Shown here in pieces: positions 31,995 through 41,079 of a DNA stretch of 58,505 nucleotides; the stretch's first letter is position 1, and every line of letters begins with the position of its first letter. Under the pieces are notes generated by a model. That model was not told where the DNA came from and did no database searches. It worked only from the letters and a program-made list of their open reading frames with translations. This stretch comes from Thermocrinis sp. (GTDB lineage Bacteria > Aquificota > Aquificia > Aquificales > Aquificaceae), in contig NZ_DAIQAX010000004.1 in the NCBI RefSeq assembly GCF_036781485.1, positions 1 to 58,505 on the forward strand. The letters are read 5' to 3'. The position numbers and the translations under genes are program-made.

Positions 31995-33010
31995 ATTGGA
32001 AAAAGGTACTGAACTCTCTTGAAGAGGGTGTTCTAATAATCAGCGGCTCCAAAGTGCTCTTTGCCAACAATTTTCTCTTGGAAAACCAGATCATCAGGGA
32101 AGACTGGGAAGATAAAAACTACTATGAAGCTTTGAAAAGCTTATCCCTTATATCTATAATAAGCAAGGCTTTAAACAATCAAGAATCTTTTTCTGAAGAA
32201 TTCCAACACATGGAAAGATTTTACAAGGTAAAACCTAAAAGGATAGACGATCTTGTCATCTTTGAAATATACGATATCAGTTTTTTGAGGAAGTATGAAC
32301 TATCAAGAAAAGAATTTGTAGACAATGCTTCTCACGAACTAAAGACTCCCATATCAGTGATAAAGGGTATATTGGAAACCCTTTTTGAAGAAGAAGACCA
32401 AGAGAGAAAAAGAAAGTTTTTAGAGAAGGCTTTAAATAGAGTAAATCAGATGCAAAATTTAGTAGAAGACCTTCTAACCCTTACCAAGCTTGAGTCTGGT
32501 AAAGAAAAACTAAATCTTTCTGAGTTCAACCTTAAAGAATTGGTGGATGAAATATACGAAGACTTAAAAGAAGAATTTGCAAAAAGGGAGGTAACTTTTG
32601 AGAATTTAGTGGATAGCTCCTTTAAAATTACCGCAGACAGGCAAAAGTTTTATCTTCTCCTTAGAAACTTAATAGACAATGGGGTAAAGTACAACAAAAA
32701 AGGGGGAAAGGTCTGGGTGTTCTCAGAAAGGGATAAAGAAAGTTGGATAATAGAGGTAGGTGATACAGGTATAGGCATTCCAAAGGAACACTTGCCTTTT
32801 ATCTTCGAGAGATTTTATAGGGTGGATAAAGGAAGGTCAAGAGAGGTGGGAGGAACTGGTCTTGGTCTTTCCATAGCAAAGCATATAGTCCTTCTTCATG
32901 AAGGACAGATTAAGGTCCACAGTGAGCTTGGCAAAGGAAGTAGGTTTATAGTCATTATACCATTTTCTCTTAACAGAAAATTAACAAAATTAGGGTTATA
33001 TTATACTTAA
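31991..33010 (+). CDS. PhoR-like sensor histidine kinase without membrane helices
   Basis: 339 residues from a GTG overlapping the hldD stop. A PAS-like N-terminal domain (about 1-105) has no hydrophobic helix, so the kinase is cytosolic. The H box is NASHELKTP with His115; then the N box NLIDNGVKYN, G1 DTGIGI, F box FERFYR and G2 GGTGLGL. Domain order and the neighbour phoU suggest a PhoR-type role in phosphate sensing. No response regulator is nearby. The last 15 codons contain the candidate phoU control region. Confidence 0.88.
   Translation: MNWKKVLNSLEEGVLIISGSKVLFANNFLLENQIIREDWEDKNYYEALKSLSLISIISKALNNQESFSEEFQHMERFYKVKPKRIDDLVIFEIYDISFLRKYELSRKEFVDNASHELKTPISVIKGILETLFEEEDQERKRKFLEKALNRVNQMQNLVEDLLTLTKLESGKEKLNLSEFNLKELVDEIYEDLKEEFAKREVTFENLVDSSFKITADRQKFYLLLRNLIDNGVKYNKKGGKVWVFSERDKESWIIEVGDTGIGIPKEHLPFIFERFYRVDKGRSREVGGTGLGLSIAKHIVLLHEGQIKVHSELGKGSRFIVIIPFSLNRKLTKLGLYYT
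32970..33004 (+). promoter_or_regulatory. Pho-box-like direct repeats and -10 upstream of phoU
   Basis: Within the end of the kinase gene, TTAACA occurs at 32970-32975 and 32981-32986, an 11-base period with an A-rich spacer, the layout of PhoB/PhoP boxes. A TATTAT box follows at 32999-33004. The pair sits where an activator would stand in for a -35. Confidence 0.4.
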
Positions 33011-33030
33011 TATCTGATTAGAGGGCTTAT

Positions 33031-33711
33031 ATGAAGTTACATACTGAGCTTGAAGAAACTAAACAGCTGGTTTTGAAAATGGCCGATGCAGTAAAAACTG
33101 CAGTGGAAAAGGCTATAGATTCCCTCAATAAACAGGATACCATCCTTGCTGAGGAGATAATAAAGGGAGATGACGTTATAGATCAGTTAGAGGTTGAAAT
33201 AGAGAGACGTTGCATAAGAATGATAGCTCTATATCAACCAGAAGCTGTAGACCTCCGGCTCATCATGGGCATATACAAGGTAGTCTCTGACTTGGAAAGG
33301 ATAGGAGATGAGGCGGAGAATATAGCAGAAAGGTCTATCCTATTATCTCAAGAGCCTCCGCTCAAGCCCTATTTAAACTTAACGCTTATGGCAAACACTG
33401 TAAAGACAATGATAGAGGATGCAGTGATAAGTTTTTTCCACAGAGATGCAGAACTTGCAAAAAAGGTTATAGAAAGGGACGACATGGTGGACGAACTCTA
33501 TCATCAATTAGAGAGGGAGCTTATAACCTATGTGATGGAAGACCAAAGGAACATAAAGAGGGCTATCAGTCTCTCCTTCATAGCAAGGCACTTTGAAAGG
33601 ATGGCAGATCATGCAGAAAACATAGCGGAGATGGCAATATATTGGTCCAAAGGTGAAGTGGTAAAACACCAGCACATAAAAGAAAAAATTGAAGGAGAAA
33701 CCAAGCAGTAG
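33031..33711 (+). CDS. phoU: Phosphate transport regulator PhoU
   Basis: 226 residues, two tandem three-helix PhoU repeats. Each carries the metal-binding acidic pattern: ERIGDEAENIAER in the first and ERMADHAENIAEM in the second. PhoU transmits the state of the PstSCAB transporter to PhoR and limits phosphate uptake. GAGGG precedes the ATG. Its stop overlaps the GTG of tmk. The pst genes are not in the window. Confidence 0.95.
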   Translation: MKLHTELEETKQLVLKMADAVKTAVEKAIDSLNKQDTILAEEIIKGDDVIDQLEVEIERRCIRMIALYQPEAVDLRLIMGIYKVVSDLERIGDEAENIAERSILLSQEPPLKPYLNLTLMANTVKTMIEDAVISFFHRDAELAKKVIERDDMVDELYHQLERELITYVMEDQRNIKRAISLSFIARHFERMADHAENIAEMAIYWSKGEVVKHQHIKEKIEGETKQ

Positions 33712-34325
33712 TGAAAGGCTTTATCATAAGCTTTGAGGGAATAGACGGGTCTGGGAAGAGTACGCAATCAACTAAGCTTTACCAATTCCTAAAAGGACTT
33801 GGGTTAGACGTTTCCTTGTACAGAGATCCAGGCTCAACTACTATTGCAGAACAACTAAGGCAAATAGTGCTAGAGAACAACTTAGACCCAATAACAGAGC
33901 TACTTGTCTTTGAAAGCGCAAGGTCGAGTCTAGTTTGGGAACACATCCTTCCGGACCTAAGGGATGGGAAAATAATCATAATGGACAGGTTTATAGACTC
34001 AACCACCGCCTATCAGGGCTACGGTAGGGAAATAAACTTGGGAACAGTAAGTATTCTAAATCACATAGCCTGTAGGGGAATAAAGCCAAACCTTACTTTT
34101 TTGTTGAACGTGTCCTTGGAACTGGCTATGCAAAGGATAAACAACAAAAAAACCAGATTTGAGGACGTTCATTATTTAAAGAGGGTAAGAGAGGGGTATC
34201 TTCAAATTTTTCACTCTGAAAAAGAAAGGGACATAGTCCTAATAGATGCTGACAGATCAGAAGAAGAGGTTTTTGAGGACATAAAAAAGATAGCTATAGA
34301 AAGGATTGAAAAGGTAATAAAATAG
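33711..34325 (+). CDS. tmk: Thymidylate kinase
   Basis: 204 residues. Phosphorylates dTMP to dTDP. The P-loop FEGIDGSGKSTQ is near the N-terminus, then YRDPGSTTIAEQLR (the DR-type substrate motif), and MDRFIDSTTAYQGYGR. The start is GTG overlapping the TAG of phoU. It is followed ten bases later by glgA. Confidence 0.95.
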   Translation: MKGFIISFEGIDGSGKSTQSTKLYQFLKGLGLDVSLYRDPGSTTIAEQLRQIVLENNLDPITELLVFESARSSLVWEHILPDLRDGKIIIMDRFIDSTTAYQGYGREINLGTVSILNHIACRGIKPNLTFLLNVSLELAMQRINNKKTRFEDVHYLKRVREGYLQIFHSEKERDIVLIDADRSEEEVFEDIKKIAIERIEKVIK

Positions 34326-34335
34326 GAGTTCAGCT

Positions 34336-35790
34336 ATGAAAATAGTTATGGTGGCTACCGAGAGCGCACCATATCTAAAAACTGGGGGATTGGGGGACGT
34401 TATTCACTCCCTTGCTAAGGTACTCATTAAACTGGGACATACAGTATATGTGATAATGCCTAAGTACACAAAGCTAAGAAGAGAGGTATCAAGAAGAGCA
34501 AAAGAAAGGGTAAGCTTATACTTTGACCACAGGTGGCTTACCTTTGACATCTACGAAGATATACTGGACCACGTGAGATACTTTTTTATAGACTACAAGG
34601 ACTATTACAACAGAGAATACCCTTATGCACCACCTAAGGGGGATTATTACGATAACGCCCTTAGGTTTGGTTTTCTTTGCTTAGCCAGTCTTCAGGCTAT
34701 AAGAGAGCTAAAACTAGATCCTGATATTATCCACATACATGATTGGCACACGGGACTTTTACCACTATACAAAAATCTTTACTACCATGATTTAGAAAAA
34801 GTGCCCGTTGTTTTTACTGTGCATAATGGTATGCATCAGGGCATATTTGACGCTCAATTTTTGCCTTCCTTAAACTTGCCATGGGAAGTATTCCATCCTT
34901 ACGGTGGGATAGAGTTTTACGGAAAGATAAACTTTATGAAAGCTGGAGTGCTCTTCTGCGATGTTTTGACTACCGTGAGCCCTTCTTATGCAGAAGAGTT
35001 AAAGCAGTCTTGCTACGGACTAGAAGGAGTCTTTAGAGAGAAAAAATACTTTTTTGGCATATTAAACGGCATAGACTACGACGTGTGGAATCCAGAGAAG
35101 GACCAGCTGATAATTTCAAAATACAACGTAAGAAACTTTAAGAAGGGTAAGCTAAAAAATAAGGCTCATATTAAAGAAATATTCGGTTTAAAAACTGATC
35201 ACTACAGGCCATTAATAGGCATTGTGGCAAGGCTTACCGCTCAGAAAGGTTTTGACCTTTTGGCTTTGGCTGTGGAAGAGATAATAAAAGAAGAGTTTGA
35301 CATGATAGCATTGGGCTCGGGAGAAGATAAGTATCAGGAGATACTAATGGAACTAAGCAGGAAGTTTCTAAATTTTAAGGTGCGTATTGAATATTCTGAA
35401 GAGTTAGCCCATAAAATATACGCAGGGTCGGATATGTTTCTTATGCCATCCCTTTTTGAACCTTGCGGTATATCCCAGATGATAGCCATGCGTTATGGGA
35501 CGGTGCCGATAGTTAGGCGTACAGGAGGTCTGAAGGACACGGTGAAGGATGTGCTGGAAGATCCAAAAAACGGCACGGGTTTTAGTTTTGAAGAATACGA
35601 GCCTAAGGATATGATGAATTCCCTGCTTAGGGCGAGGGTGTTTTACGATATGGAGTTTTGCAACTCGCACAGGAGATGGTCGGATATTGTAAAGAGATGT
35701 ATGAAACAGGATTTTTCGTGGGAAAAAAGCGCAAAGGAGTATGAATCTGTCTATTCTACCGCAAGGATGCTAAGGCTCTATGATCATTGA
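34336..35790 (+). CDS. glgA: Glycogen synthase (ADP-glucose type, GT5)
   Basis: 484 residues. Elongates alpha-1,4-glucan from ADP-glucose. The N-terminal KTGGLGDVIHSL binds the donor diphosphate; HIHDWHTGLLP and the C-terminal MPSLFEPCGISQMIAMRYGTVPIVRRTGGLKDTV form the GT-B catalytic cleft with the E-x7-E motif. AGGAG lies upstream of the ATG. Its end overlaps rfaE2 by 11 bases. With glgP at 41080 it indicates a glycogen-like storage polymer. Confidence 0.94.
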   Translation: MKIVMVATESAPYLKTGGLGDVIHSLAKVLIKLGHTVYVIMPKYTKLRREVSRRAKERVSLYFDHRWLTFDIYEDILDHVRYFFIDYKDYYNREYPYAPPKGDYYDNALRFGFLCLASLQAIRELKLDPDIIHIHDWHTGLLPLYKNLYYHDLEKVPVVFTVHNGMHQGIFDAQFLPSLNLPWEVFHPYGGIEFYGKINFMKAGVLFCDVLTTVSPSYAEELKQSCYGLEGVFREKKYFFGILNGIDYDVWNPEKDQLIISKYNVRNFKKGKLKNKAHIKEIFGLKTDHYRPLIGIVARLTAQKGFDLLALAVEEIIKEEFDMIALGSGEDKYQEILMELSRKFLNFKVRIEYSEELAHKIYAGSDMFLMPSLFEPCGISQMIAMRYGTVPIVRRTGGLKDTVKDVLEDPKNGTGFSFEEYEPKDMMNSLLRARVFYDMEFCNSHRRWSDIVKRCMKQDFSWEKSAKEYESVYSTARMLRLYDH

Positions 35791-36250
35791 ACTGAACGAA
35801 CTTCTTGGTGTGTTAGAAGATTTAAGGGGGAGGAAAAGGATAGTTTTTACAAATGGATGTTTTGACATACTCCATGCAGGGCACGCAGATTATCTAAAAA
35901 AGGCTAAATCCTTGGGAGATGTACTTGTTGTAGGTATAAACTCTGACGAGTCCATAAAAAGAATAAAGGGTGAAAAAAGGCCCATAATACCGCAGCATTT
36001 GAGAGCTTTTCTTTTGGACAGTTTAAAACCGGTGGATTACGTAGTAATTTTTGAAGAGGACACACCTTTGGAGCTCATAAAAGCCATAAAGCCAGATATT
36101 TTGGTAAAGGGTGCAGACTGGGACTTAGATAAGATAGTTGGTGCAGATTTTGTGCTGTCTTACGGCGGAAAAGTAGAAAGGATAGAATTTTCCTTTGACA
36201 TTTCTACCACTAAGATCATCGAGAAAATATTGAATCTGAACTGCTTCTAA
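35780..36250 (+). CDS. rfaE2: D-glycero-beta-D-manno-heptose 1-phosphate adenylyltransferase
   Basis: 156 residues, equivalent to the C-terminal adenylyltransferase half of E. coli HldE; the kinase half is not fused here. The cytidylyltransferase-type signature FTNGCFDILHAGHADYLKKAK is near the N-terminus, with VVGINSDESIKRIKGEKRPI and FDISTTKIIEKI later. It makes ADP-heptose for LPS core. A related fold member with other substrate specificity cannot be excluded, but hldD and gmhA in the same window support the call. Confidence 0.88.
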   Translation: MIIELNELLGVLEDLRGRKRIVFTNGCFDILHAGHADYLKKAKSLGDVLVVGINSDESIKRIKGEKRPIIPQHLRAFLLDSLKPVDYVVIFEEDTPLELIKAIKPDILVKGADWDLDKIVGADFVLSYGGKVERIEFSFDISTTKIIEKILNLNCF

Positions 36251-36329
36251 ATTATATTTATCCCTGTGCTAAGCTTTGCTTTTGCTTTGCTCGTTTGTTG
36301 AGCCTAAGATTTGTCAGAAGAAGCGGTGA

Positions 36330-36335
36330 TATAAT
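36330..36335 (+). promoter_or_regulatory. Putative -10 box of carB
   Basis: TATAAT ends ten bases before the carB ATG at 36346 with no ribosome site. TTGTCA at 36311-36316 is only 13 bases upstream, too close for a normal -35. Confidence 0.4.
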
Positions 36336-36345
36336 TATACTTTTA

Positions 36346-38019
36346 ATGCCCAAAGATACGTCCATAAGGAAAATTCTAATAATCGGTTCTGGTCCAATAG
36401 TAATAGGTCAGGCTGCTGAGTTTGATTACTCTGGCACTCAAGCCTGTAAGGCTCTAAAGCAAGAAGGATACGAGGTAGTGCTGATCAACTCTAACCCAGC
36501 TACTATCATGACAGATCCACACATAGCAGACAAGACTTACATAGAGCCTCTTGTTGTTGAGGTAATAGAAGAAATCATAAAGAAAGAAAAGCCCGATGCT
36601 CTTCTTCCTACCCTTGGGGGGCAGACTGCCCTTAACTTAGCGGTAAAGCTCTATGAAGAGGGGGTTTTGGAAAAGTATGGAGTTAGACTCATAGGTGCCA
36701 ACTACGAAGCAATAAAAAAGGGAGAAGATAGGGAACTCTTCAAACAGGCTATGAGAAAGATAGGACTTAAAGTTCCAGAAAGTGCGGTAGTTTCTTCTTT
36801 GGGAGAGGGCTTAAAGGCTGTAAAGGAAATAGGCTTTCCGGTTATTCTAAGACCAGCATTTACTCTTGGGGGCACAGGTGGTTCCATAGCCTTCAACGTG
36901 GAAGAGTTCAAAGAAAAGCTGGAAATAGCCCTTAGGACTTCTCCCATACATCAGGTGCTTTTGGACAAATCCCTTATAGGTTGGAAAGAATATGAGTTTG
37001 AAGTGGTTAGAGACAAAAAGGACAACGTGATCATAGTGTGTTCCATAGAAAACTTTGATCCAATGGGTGTGCATACGGGCGATTCTATAACAGTAGCTCC
37101 AGCTCAAACGCTTACTGACAAGGAGTATCAAGTCCTAAGGGATGCATGCATAGAGATTATGAGAGAGATAGGAGTGGATACAGGAGGATCCAACATACAG
37201 TTTGCTGTAAGTCCAGAAAACGGAGACTTTTACGTTATTGAGATGAATCCGAGAGTTTCAAGGTCTTCAGCCCTTGCGTCAAAAGCAACAGGCTTTCCCA
37301 TAGCAAAGGTGGCGGCAAAGTTGGCAGTGGGTTATACCCTGGACGAGCTAAAGAACGAAATAACAAGGCATACGCCCGCCAGCTTTGAGCCTTCCATAGA
37401 TTACGTGGTTGTTAAAATCCCACGCTTTGATTTTGCCAAGTTTCCAGAGGCGGATAGAACCTTAACCACTATGATGAAGTCCGTGGGAGAAGTTATGGCT
37501 ATTGGAAGGACTTTCAAAGAAGCTCTGATGAAAGCGGTCAGGAGCTTGGAAATGGACAGATACGGTTTATACATGCCTTCAATAGCCAAACTGCCGGACG
37601 AAGAGCTAAGAAATGCCATCAGAACACCAAACCCAGACAGGCTATGGCACATAGCGGAGGGCTTTAGAAGAGGTTTTAGCGTAGATGAAATCTACGAGCT
37701 TTCATACATAGACAGATGGTTTTTATACCACATAAAGCAGATAGTGGATTTTGAAAAGGTTCTTTTTGAAAGGCCTTTGGATGAAGAGGTGCTAAGGCAA
37801 GCAAAGGAAATGGGCTTTTCTGACAGAGAGATTGCAAGAATAAAGGGCATGTCCGAAGAAGAGGTGAGAGGTCTGAGAAGCTCTTACGGTCTTTTCCCTG
37901 CATTTAAAGGGGTAGATACCTGCGCTGGAGAGTTTTTTGCCTACACGCCCTACTATTACTCTTCCTACGAAAGACCATACTATCACATAGACGGCACAGT
38001 TCTGATTGACGAAGATTAA
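36346..38019 (+). CDS. carB1: Carbamoyl-phosphate synthase large subunit, N-terminal half (split gene)
   Basis: 557 residues from the ATG at 36346; the open frame extends 17 codons upstream but runs through the promoter. It contains the whole carboxyphosphate half: the N-terminal IGSGPIVIGQAAEFDYSGTQ, the ATP-grasp domain with GGTGGSI-type loop (LRPAFTLGGTGGS), EMNPRVSRSSALASKATGFPIA, and the oligomerisation domain to residue 557. The second, carbamoyl-phosphate half (about 520 residues) is missing, and the next gene is a protease. A split carB is known in Aquifex and some archaea, so the partner should be elsewhere. Confidence 0.93.
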   Translation: MPKDTSIRKILIIGSGPIVIGQAAEFDYSGTQACKALKQEGYEVVLINSNPATIMTDPHIADKTYIEPLVVEVIEEIIKKEKPDALLPTLGGQTALNLAVKLYEEGVLEKYGVRLIGANYEAIKKGEDRELFKQAMRKIGLKVPESAVVSSLGEGLKAVKEIGFPVILRPAFTLGGTGGSIAFNVEEFKEKLEIALRTSPIHQVLLDKSLIGWKEYEFEVVRDKKDNVIIVCSIENFDPMGVHTGDSITVAPAQTLTDKEYQVLRDACIEIMREIGVDTGGSNIQFAVSPENGDFYVIEMNPRVSRSSALASKATGFPIAKVAAKLAVGYTLDELKNEITRHTPASFEPSIDYVVVKIPRFDFAKFPEADRTLTTMMKSVGEVMAIGRTFKEALMKAVRSLEMDRYGLYMPSIAKLPDEELRNAIRTPNPDRLWHIAEGFRRGFSVDEIYELSYIDRWFLYHIKQIVDFEKVLFERPLDEEVLRQAKEMGFSDREIARIKGMSEEEVRGLRSSYGLFPAFKGVDTCAGEFFAYTPYYYSSYERPYYHIDGTVLIDED

Positions 38020-38037
38020 GGTTAAAATTTAGTGGCT

Positions 38038-38679
38038 ATGAACGTTCAAGAGCTTGTAATAGCAATCCCAGCAATTATGGTGGCAGTTATACTCCATGAG
38101 TATGCCCACGGATGGGTTGCTTACAAAATGGGAGACCCAACCGCAAAGGAGGAAGGAAGACTTACCATAAATCCAATCCCGCATGTTGACCTTTTGGGAA
38201 CCATAGTTTTTCCAGCTATACTTTTGCTAATTGGTTCAAATATACTCTTTGGTTGGGCAAAACCGGTTCCTGTAAATCCTTTTAGGTTCAGAGACCTAAA
38301 AAAGGGAACGTTTTTTGTATCTGTGGCTGGTGTGTGTATGAATTTAGCCTTAGCATCCACCTTTGGACTTTTGTATAGAATCGCAGAAGCAGGCTATTTG
38401 GACTTTCTAACTCCGGCGGTGGTCCAACCCCTTGTGATCTTCTTTGTTAAATCGGTGATGATAAACACCGTATTGGCAGTTTTTAACATAATACCAATTC
38501 CTCCATTGGATGGCAGTAGGGCGATCATGAGCTTTTTTTCCTTGAAACATTGGGAGCTTTTTTACAGGTTTGAAATGTATGGTTTTCTTATCATTATGCT
38601 CCTTCTCTTTACAGGCATTTTGCAAAGGATCATTGCTCCCATTGTGATATTCTTATATGGGGTATTCTTAGGATTATGA
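38038..38679 (+). CDS. M50 family (site-2-protease-like) membrane metalloprotease
   Basis: 213 residues from the ATG at 38038 (a GTG two codons upstream is possible). The zinc motif HEYAH is in the first helix (VILHEYAHGW), and the third ligand is in IPPLDGSRAIM. Four to five helices and no PDZ domain place it with the short M50B group, not RseP. Substrates are unknown. A TAAAAT box lies just upstream. Its stop overlaps the next gene by ATGA. Confidence 0.88.
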   Translation: MNVQELVIAIPAIMVAVILHEYAHGWVAYKMGDPTAKEEGRLTINPIPHVDLLGTIVFPAILLLIGSNILFGWAKPVPVNPFRFRDLKKGTFFVSVAGVCMNLALASTFGLLYRIAEAGYLDFLTPAVVQPLVIFFVKSVMINTVLAVFNIIPIPPLDGSRAIMSFFSLKHWELFYRFEMYGFLIIMLLLFTGILQRIIAPIVIFLYGVFLGL

Positions 38680-39104
38680 GGTCTTGGAGCTATCTGATTC
38701 AAGTTAGGGCTTATTCTAAGGAAGGCTTAACAGAAGAATCTGCTTTGTATGTTGTTTCCCTTCCGCCAGACCCAGAACTGCTAAAAAAGGTAGATTTAGA
38801 GTGTTATGCGTCCTCTTATCTTCCCATTCAAACGGTTATGGAGGTTGCCCATGCTTACGCAATAGGTACAGACGAGAAGATAGAAAACCTTGATAGGTAT
38901 TCTCTGCTGGGCTACAGAGAGGACATGGACCTATACATATTCAAAGAAGGAGTAAGTTTTAAAGAAGGACTAACAAAAGTTTTTCTTTTGATATTGGATA
39001 CACTAAAGTCCAAGAGAGAATACGAAAAAATAGAACCAGTGGTGGATGTGGGCACGCCTCCTTTGGAGCTTATGCTTGAGTGCTTAAAGCTTGCCTCAGC
39101 TTAG
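38676..39104 (+). CDS. Conserved-looking protein of unknown function
   Basis: 142 residues, soluble, acidic, with no motif I recognise. It has predicted alternating strands and helices (WSYLIQVRAYSKEGLTEE, then EVAHAYAIGTDEKIENLDRY). The ATG overlaps the M50 protease stop, so the two are probably translated together, and its end overlaps the convergent bifunctional-nuclease gene by nine bases. Confidence 0.7.
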   Translation: MRSWSYLIQVRAYSKEGLTEESALYVVSLPPDPELLKKVDLECYASSYLPIQTVMEVAHAYAIGTDEKIENLDRYSLLGYREDMDLYIFKEGVSFKEGLTKVFLLILDTLKSKREYEKIEPVVDVGTPPLELMLECLKLASA

Positions 39105-39578
39105 ACCTTTTCCAAAGTCCTCTGGTTTTATGTTCTCCAGCCAATCTTTCAGCTTTTCTTTCTCTTCATCTTCCTCCGGTTTAGGTACCTTTGATTTTTC
39201 TATTACAGTTTCTTCCACAAATATTGGGACCGAGAATCTCAGGGCTATGTTTATAGCATCGCTCGGCCTTGAATCAACTACAATAAGGTTGTTTCCTTGA
39301 AGTATATGAATTTCTGCGTAGTAAGTGCTATCCCTTAGATCACTTATCACCACCTTATCTACCACTCCTCCCATTTGCAATATAATGTTCTTCATAAGCT
39401 CGTATGTCATCGGTCTTGGGGGTTCTACCTTTTGAAGCTCCCGAAGGATGCTGTCCGCCTCAAAAATGCCTATCCATATGGGGAGTATGACATCCTCCTC
39501 TTCCTTAGACTTTAGAACCACTATGGGCATTTGGGATACTGGGTCTAAGGTTACACCATGTACCACCATCTCAAACAT
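39096..39578 (-). CDS. Bifunctional nuclease (BFN/DUF151) domain protein
   Basis: 160 residues. The BFN fold is recognisable from VLKSKEEEDVILPIWIGIFEADSI, RPMTYELMKNIILQMGG, and RPSDAINIALRFSVPIFVEE. Relatives in plants and Mycobacterium have nuclease activity, and in Thermotoga the structure is known, but the cellular role is uncertain. The C-terminal 30 residues are charged. It is divergent from the ABC ATPase gene across 35 bases. Confidence 0.88.
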   Translation of the reverse strand: MFEMVVHGVTLDPVSQMPIVVLKSKEEEDVILPIWIGIFEADSILRELQKVEPPRPMTYELMKNIILQMGGVVDKVVISDLRDSTYYAEIHILQGNNLIVVDSRPSDAINIALRFSVPIFVEETVIEKSKVPKPEEDEEKEKLKDWLENIKPEDFGKGLS

Positions 39579-39613
39579 TTTTTCAACCTCCTCACTATTT
39601 AAAATATAAGTCT

Positions 39614-40264
39614 GTGATCCTCGTTGAGAATCTGTCTAAGGTATATCCAGACGGCACTAAGGCTTTAAAGGGGGTTAGCTTTAAAGTAGCCAAAGGTGAG
39701 TTTTTAGGTCTGATGGGACCTTCTGGCTCCGGCAAAAGCACACTGCTTCACATGATAGCTGGTTTAGAAAAACCCACCACTGGAAGGGTTTTTGTAGAAG
39801 GGATAGAAATAACCGCTATGGACGAGGATCAGCTCTCTGAATTTAGAAAAAATAACATTGCCTTTATATTTCAGTTTTACTACCTTTTGGAAGACTTCAG
39901 CGTTTTGGAAAACTTGACGATTGTGGGGGAGCTGGCAGGCCAAAAGGAACCAAAAAAGAAAGCTTTGGAAGTATTGGAGTTTTTAAGGCTGTCCCACAGA
40001 AAGAATCACAAACCTTACCAGCTATCGGGAGGGGAACAGCAAAGAACTGCCATTGGAAGGGCACTTATGTTAGAACCCAAGATCATACTTGCAGACGAGC
40101 CAACGGGAAACTTAGACTTAGAAGAAGGTAAAAAGATCTTTGAGCTTTTCTTAGAGCTCAGAAAGCAAAATGGTATAACCTTTATAGTAGCTACCCACAA
40201 TCAGGAGATGAAAAACTACTTTGACAGGATTTTGAGGTTGAAGGATGGAGTTTTGGAAAATTGA
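39614..40264 (+). CDS. ABC transporter ATPase, LolD/MacB/FtsE group
   Basis: 216 residues. Walker A is GPSGSGKST, the signature is LSGGEQQRTAIGRAL, Walker B ILADEPTGNLD, and the switch ATHN. The TGNLD form and size point to the LolD/MacB/FtsE group, but no permease is adjacent, so the substrate is open. The start is GTG, preceded by an A/T-rich TATAAG element and no ribosome site. The last 20 bases overlap nadC. Confidence 0.85.
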   Translation: MILVENLSKVYPDGTKALKGVSFKVAKGEFLGLMGPSGSGKSTLLHMIAGLEKPTTGRVFVEGIEITAMDEDQLSEFRKNNIAFIFQFYYLLEDFSVLENLTIVGELAGQKEPKKKALEVLEFLRLSHRKNHKPYQLSGGEQQRTAIGRALMLEPKIILADEPTGNLDLEEGKKIFELFLELRKQNGITFIVATHNQEMKNYFDRILRLKDGVLEN

Positions 40265-41069
40265 TAGGATACTACTTAACTTCTTGGAGGAAGACGTAGG
40301 ATTTGGAGACATAACCACAGAAACCATATGCAGGGGAGAAAGGGCTAAGGCGGTATTTTTAGCCAAAGAAAAGGGTGTGTGCGCAGGACTTGATTTTTCT
40401 ATAAGAATTTTTCAACTGCTTGGAGACGTAAAAGTAATAAGAGCTTGGGAGGAAGGAAAGGAGTTCAAAAAGGGGGATGTGCTTTTGGAAATTGAGGGAG
40501 ATGCACAGATACTTTTGAAAGGAGAAAGGACTGCTTTAAATCTACTTCAGAGACTAAGCGGTATTGCTTTTCTGACGAGGGAGTTTGTCAAAAGGCTTCA
40601 AGGAACAAAAATAAGACTTTTGGACACAAGAAAAACTACACCGGGACTTAGATACTTTGAAAAGTATGCGGTAAGGATGGGAGGAGGAACGAACCATCGC
40701 TTTGCCCTGTACGATATGGTGCTCATAAAAGACAACCACAAGCGCATAGCAGGAGGTATAGGGGAAGCTATAAGAAGGGTAAAGGAAAGAGTAGGACCTG
40801 CTTACAAAATAGAGGTGGAAGTAGAGAGTCTGGAGGAATTAGAAGAAGCCTTAAGGTGGGAAGTGGATATTGTTTTGCTTGATAACTTTAGTCCGCAGAT
40901 GGTAGAGGAAGCGATAAAGCTAATAAAGGGAAGGGCTGAGGTTGAAGTTTCTGGAAATATAACCCTTGATAACATAAAAGACTACGCTATAGAGGGTGTG
41001 GATTATATATCCAGTGGGTCAATCACCCACTCCGCAAGATGGTTGGATATTAGTATGAAGATCTTATAA
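40245..41069 (+). CDS. nadC: Nicotinate-nucleotide pyrophosphorylase (carboxylating)
   Basis: 274 residues. Converts quinolinate and PRPP to nicotinate mononucleotide in de novo NAD synthesis. DVGFGDITTE near the N-terminus, GERTALNLLQRLSGIAF, LDTRKTTPGLRYFEKYAVRMGGGTNHR and the C-terminal VEVSGNITLDNI with SSGSITHS are family hallmarks. It overlaps the ABC ATPase gene. nadK lies further downstream; nadA/nadB are not in the window. Confidence 0.95.
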   Translation: MEFWKIDRILLNFLEEDVGFGDITTETICRGERAKAVFLAKEKGVCAGLDFSIRIFQLLGDVKVIRAWEEGKEFKKGDVLLEIEGDAQILLKGERTALNLLQRLSGIAFLTREFVKRLQGTKIRLLDTRKTTPGLRYFEKYAVRMGGGTNHRFALYDMVLIKDNHKRIAGGIGEAIRRVKERVGPAYKIEVEVESLEELEEALRWEVDIVLLDNFSPQMVEEAIKLIKGRAEVEVSGNITLDNIKDYAIEGVDYISSGSITHSARWLDISMKIL

Positions 41070-41079
41070 TAACTTTGCT

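Noticed and set aside
36272..36291. Short GCTTTGCTT repeats before carB
   Set aside because: Two imperfect units of low complexity; no pattern beyond chance.
36295..36345. Upstream start of carB
   Set aside because: The added 17 codons run through the TATAAT box and are not similar to CarB; the true protein starts MPKDTSIRK.
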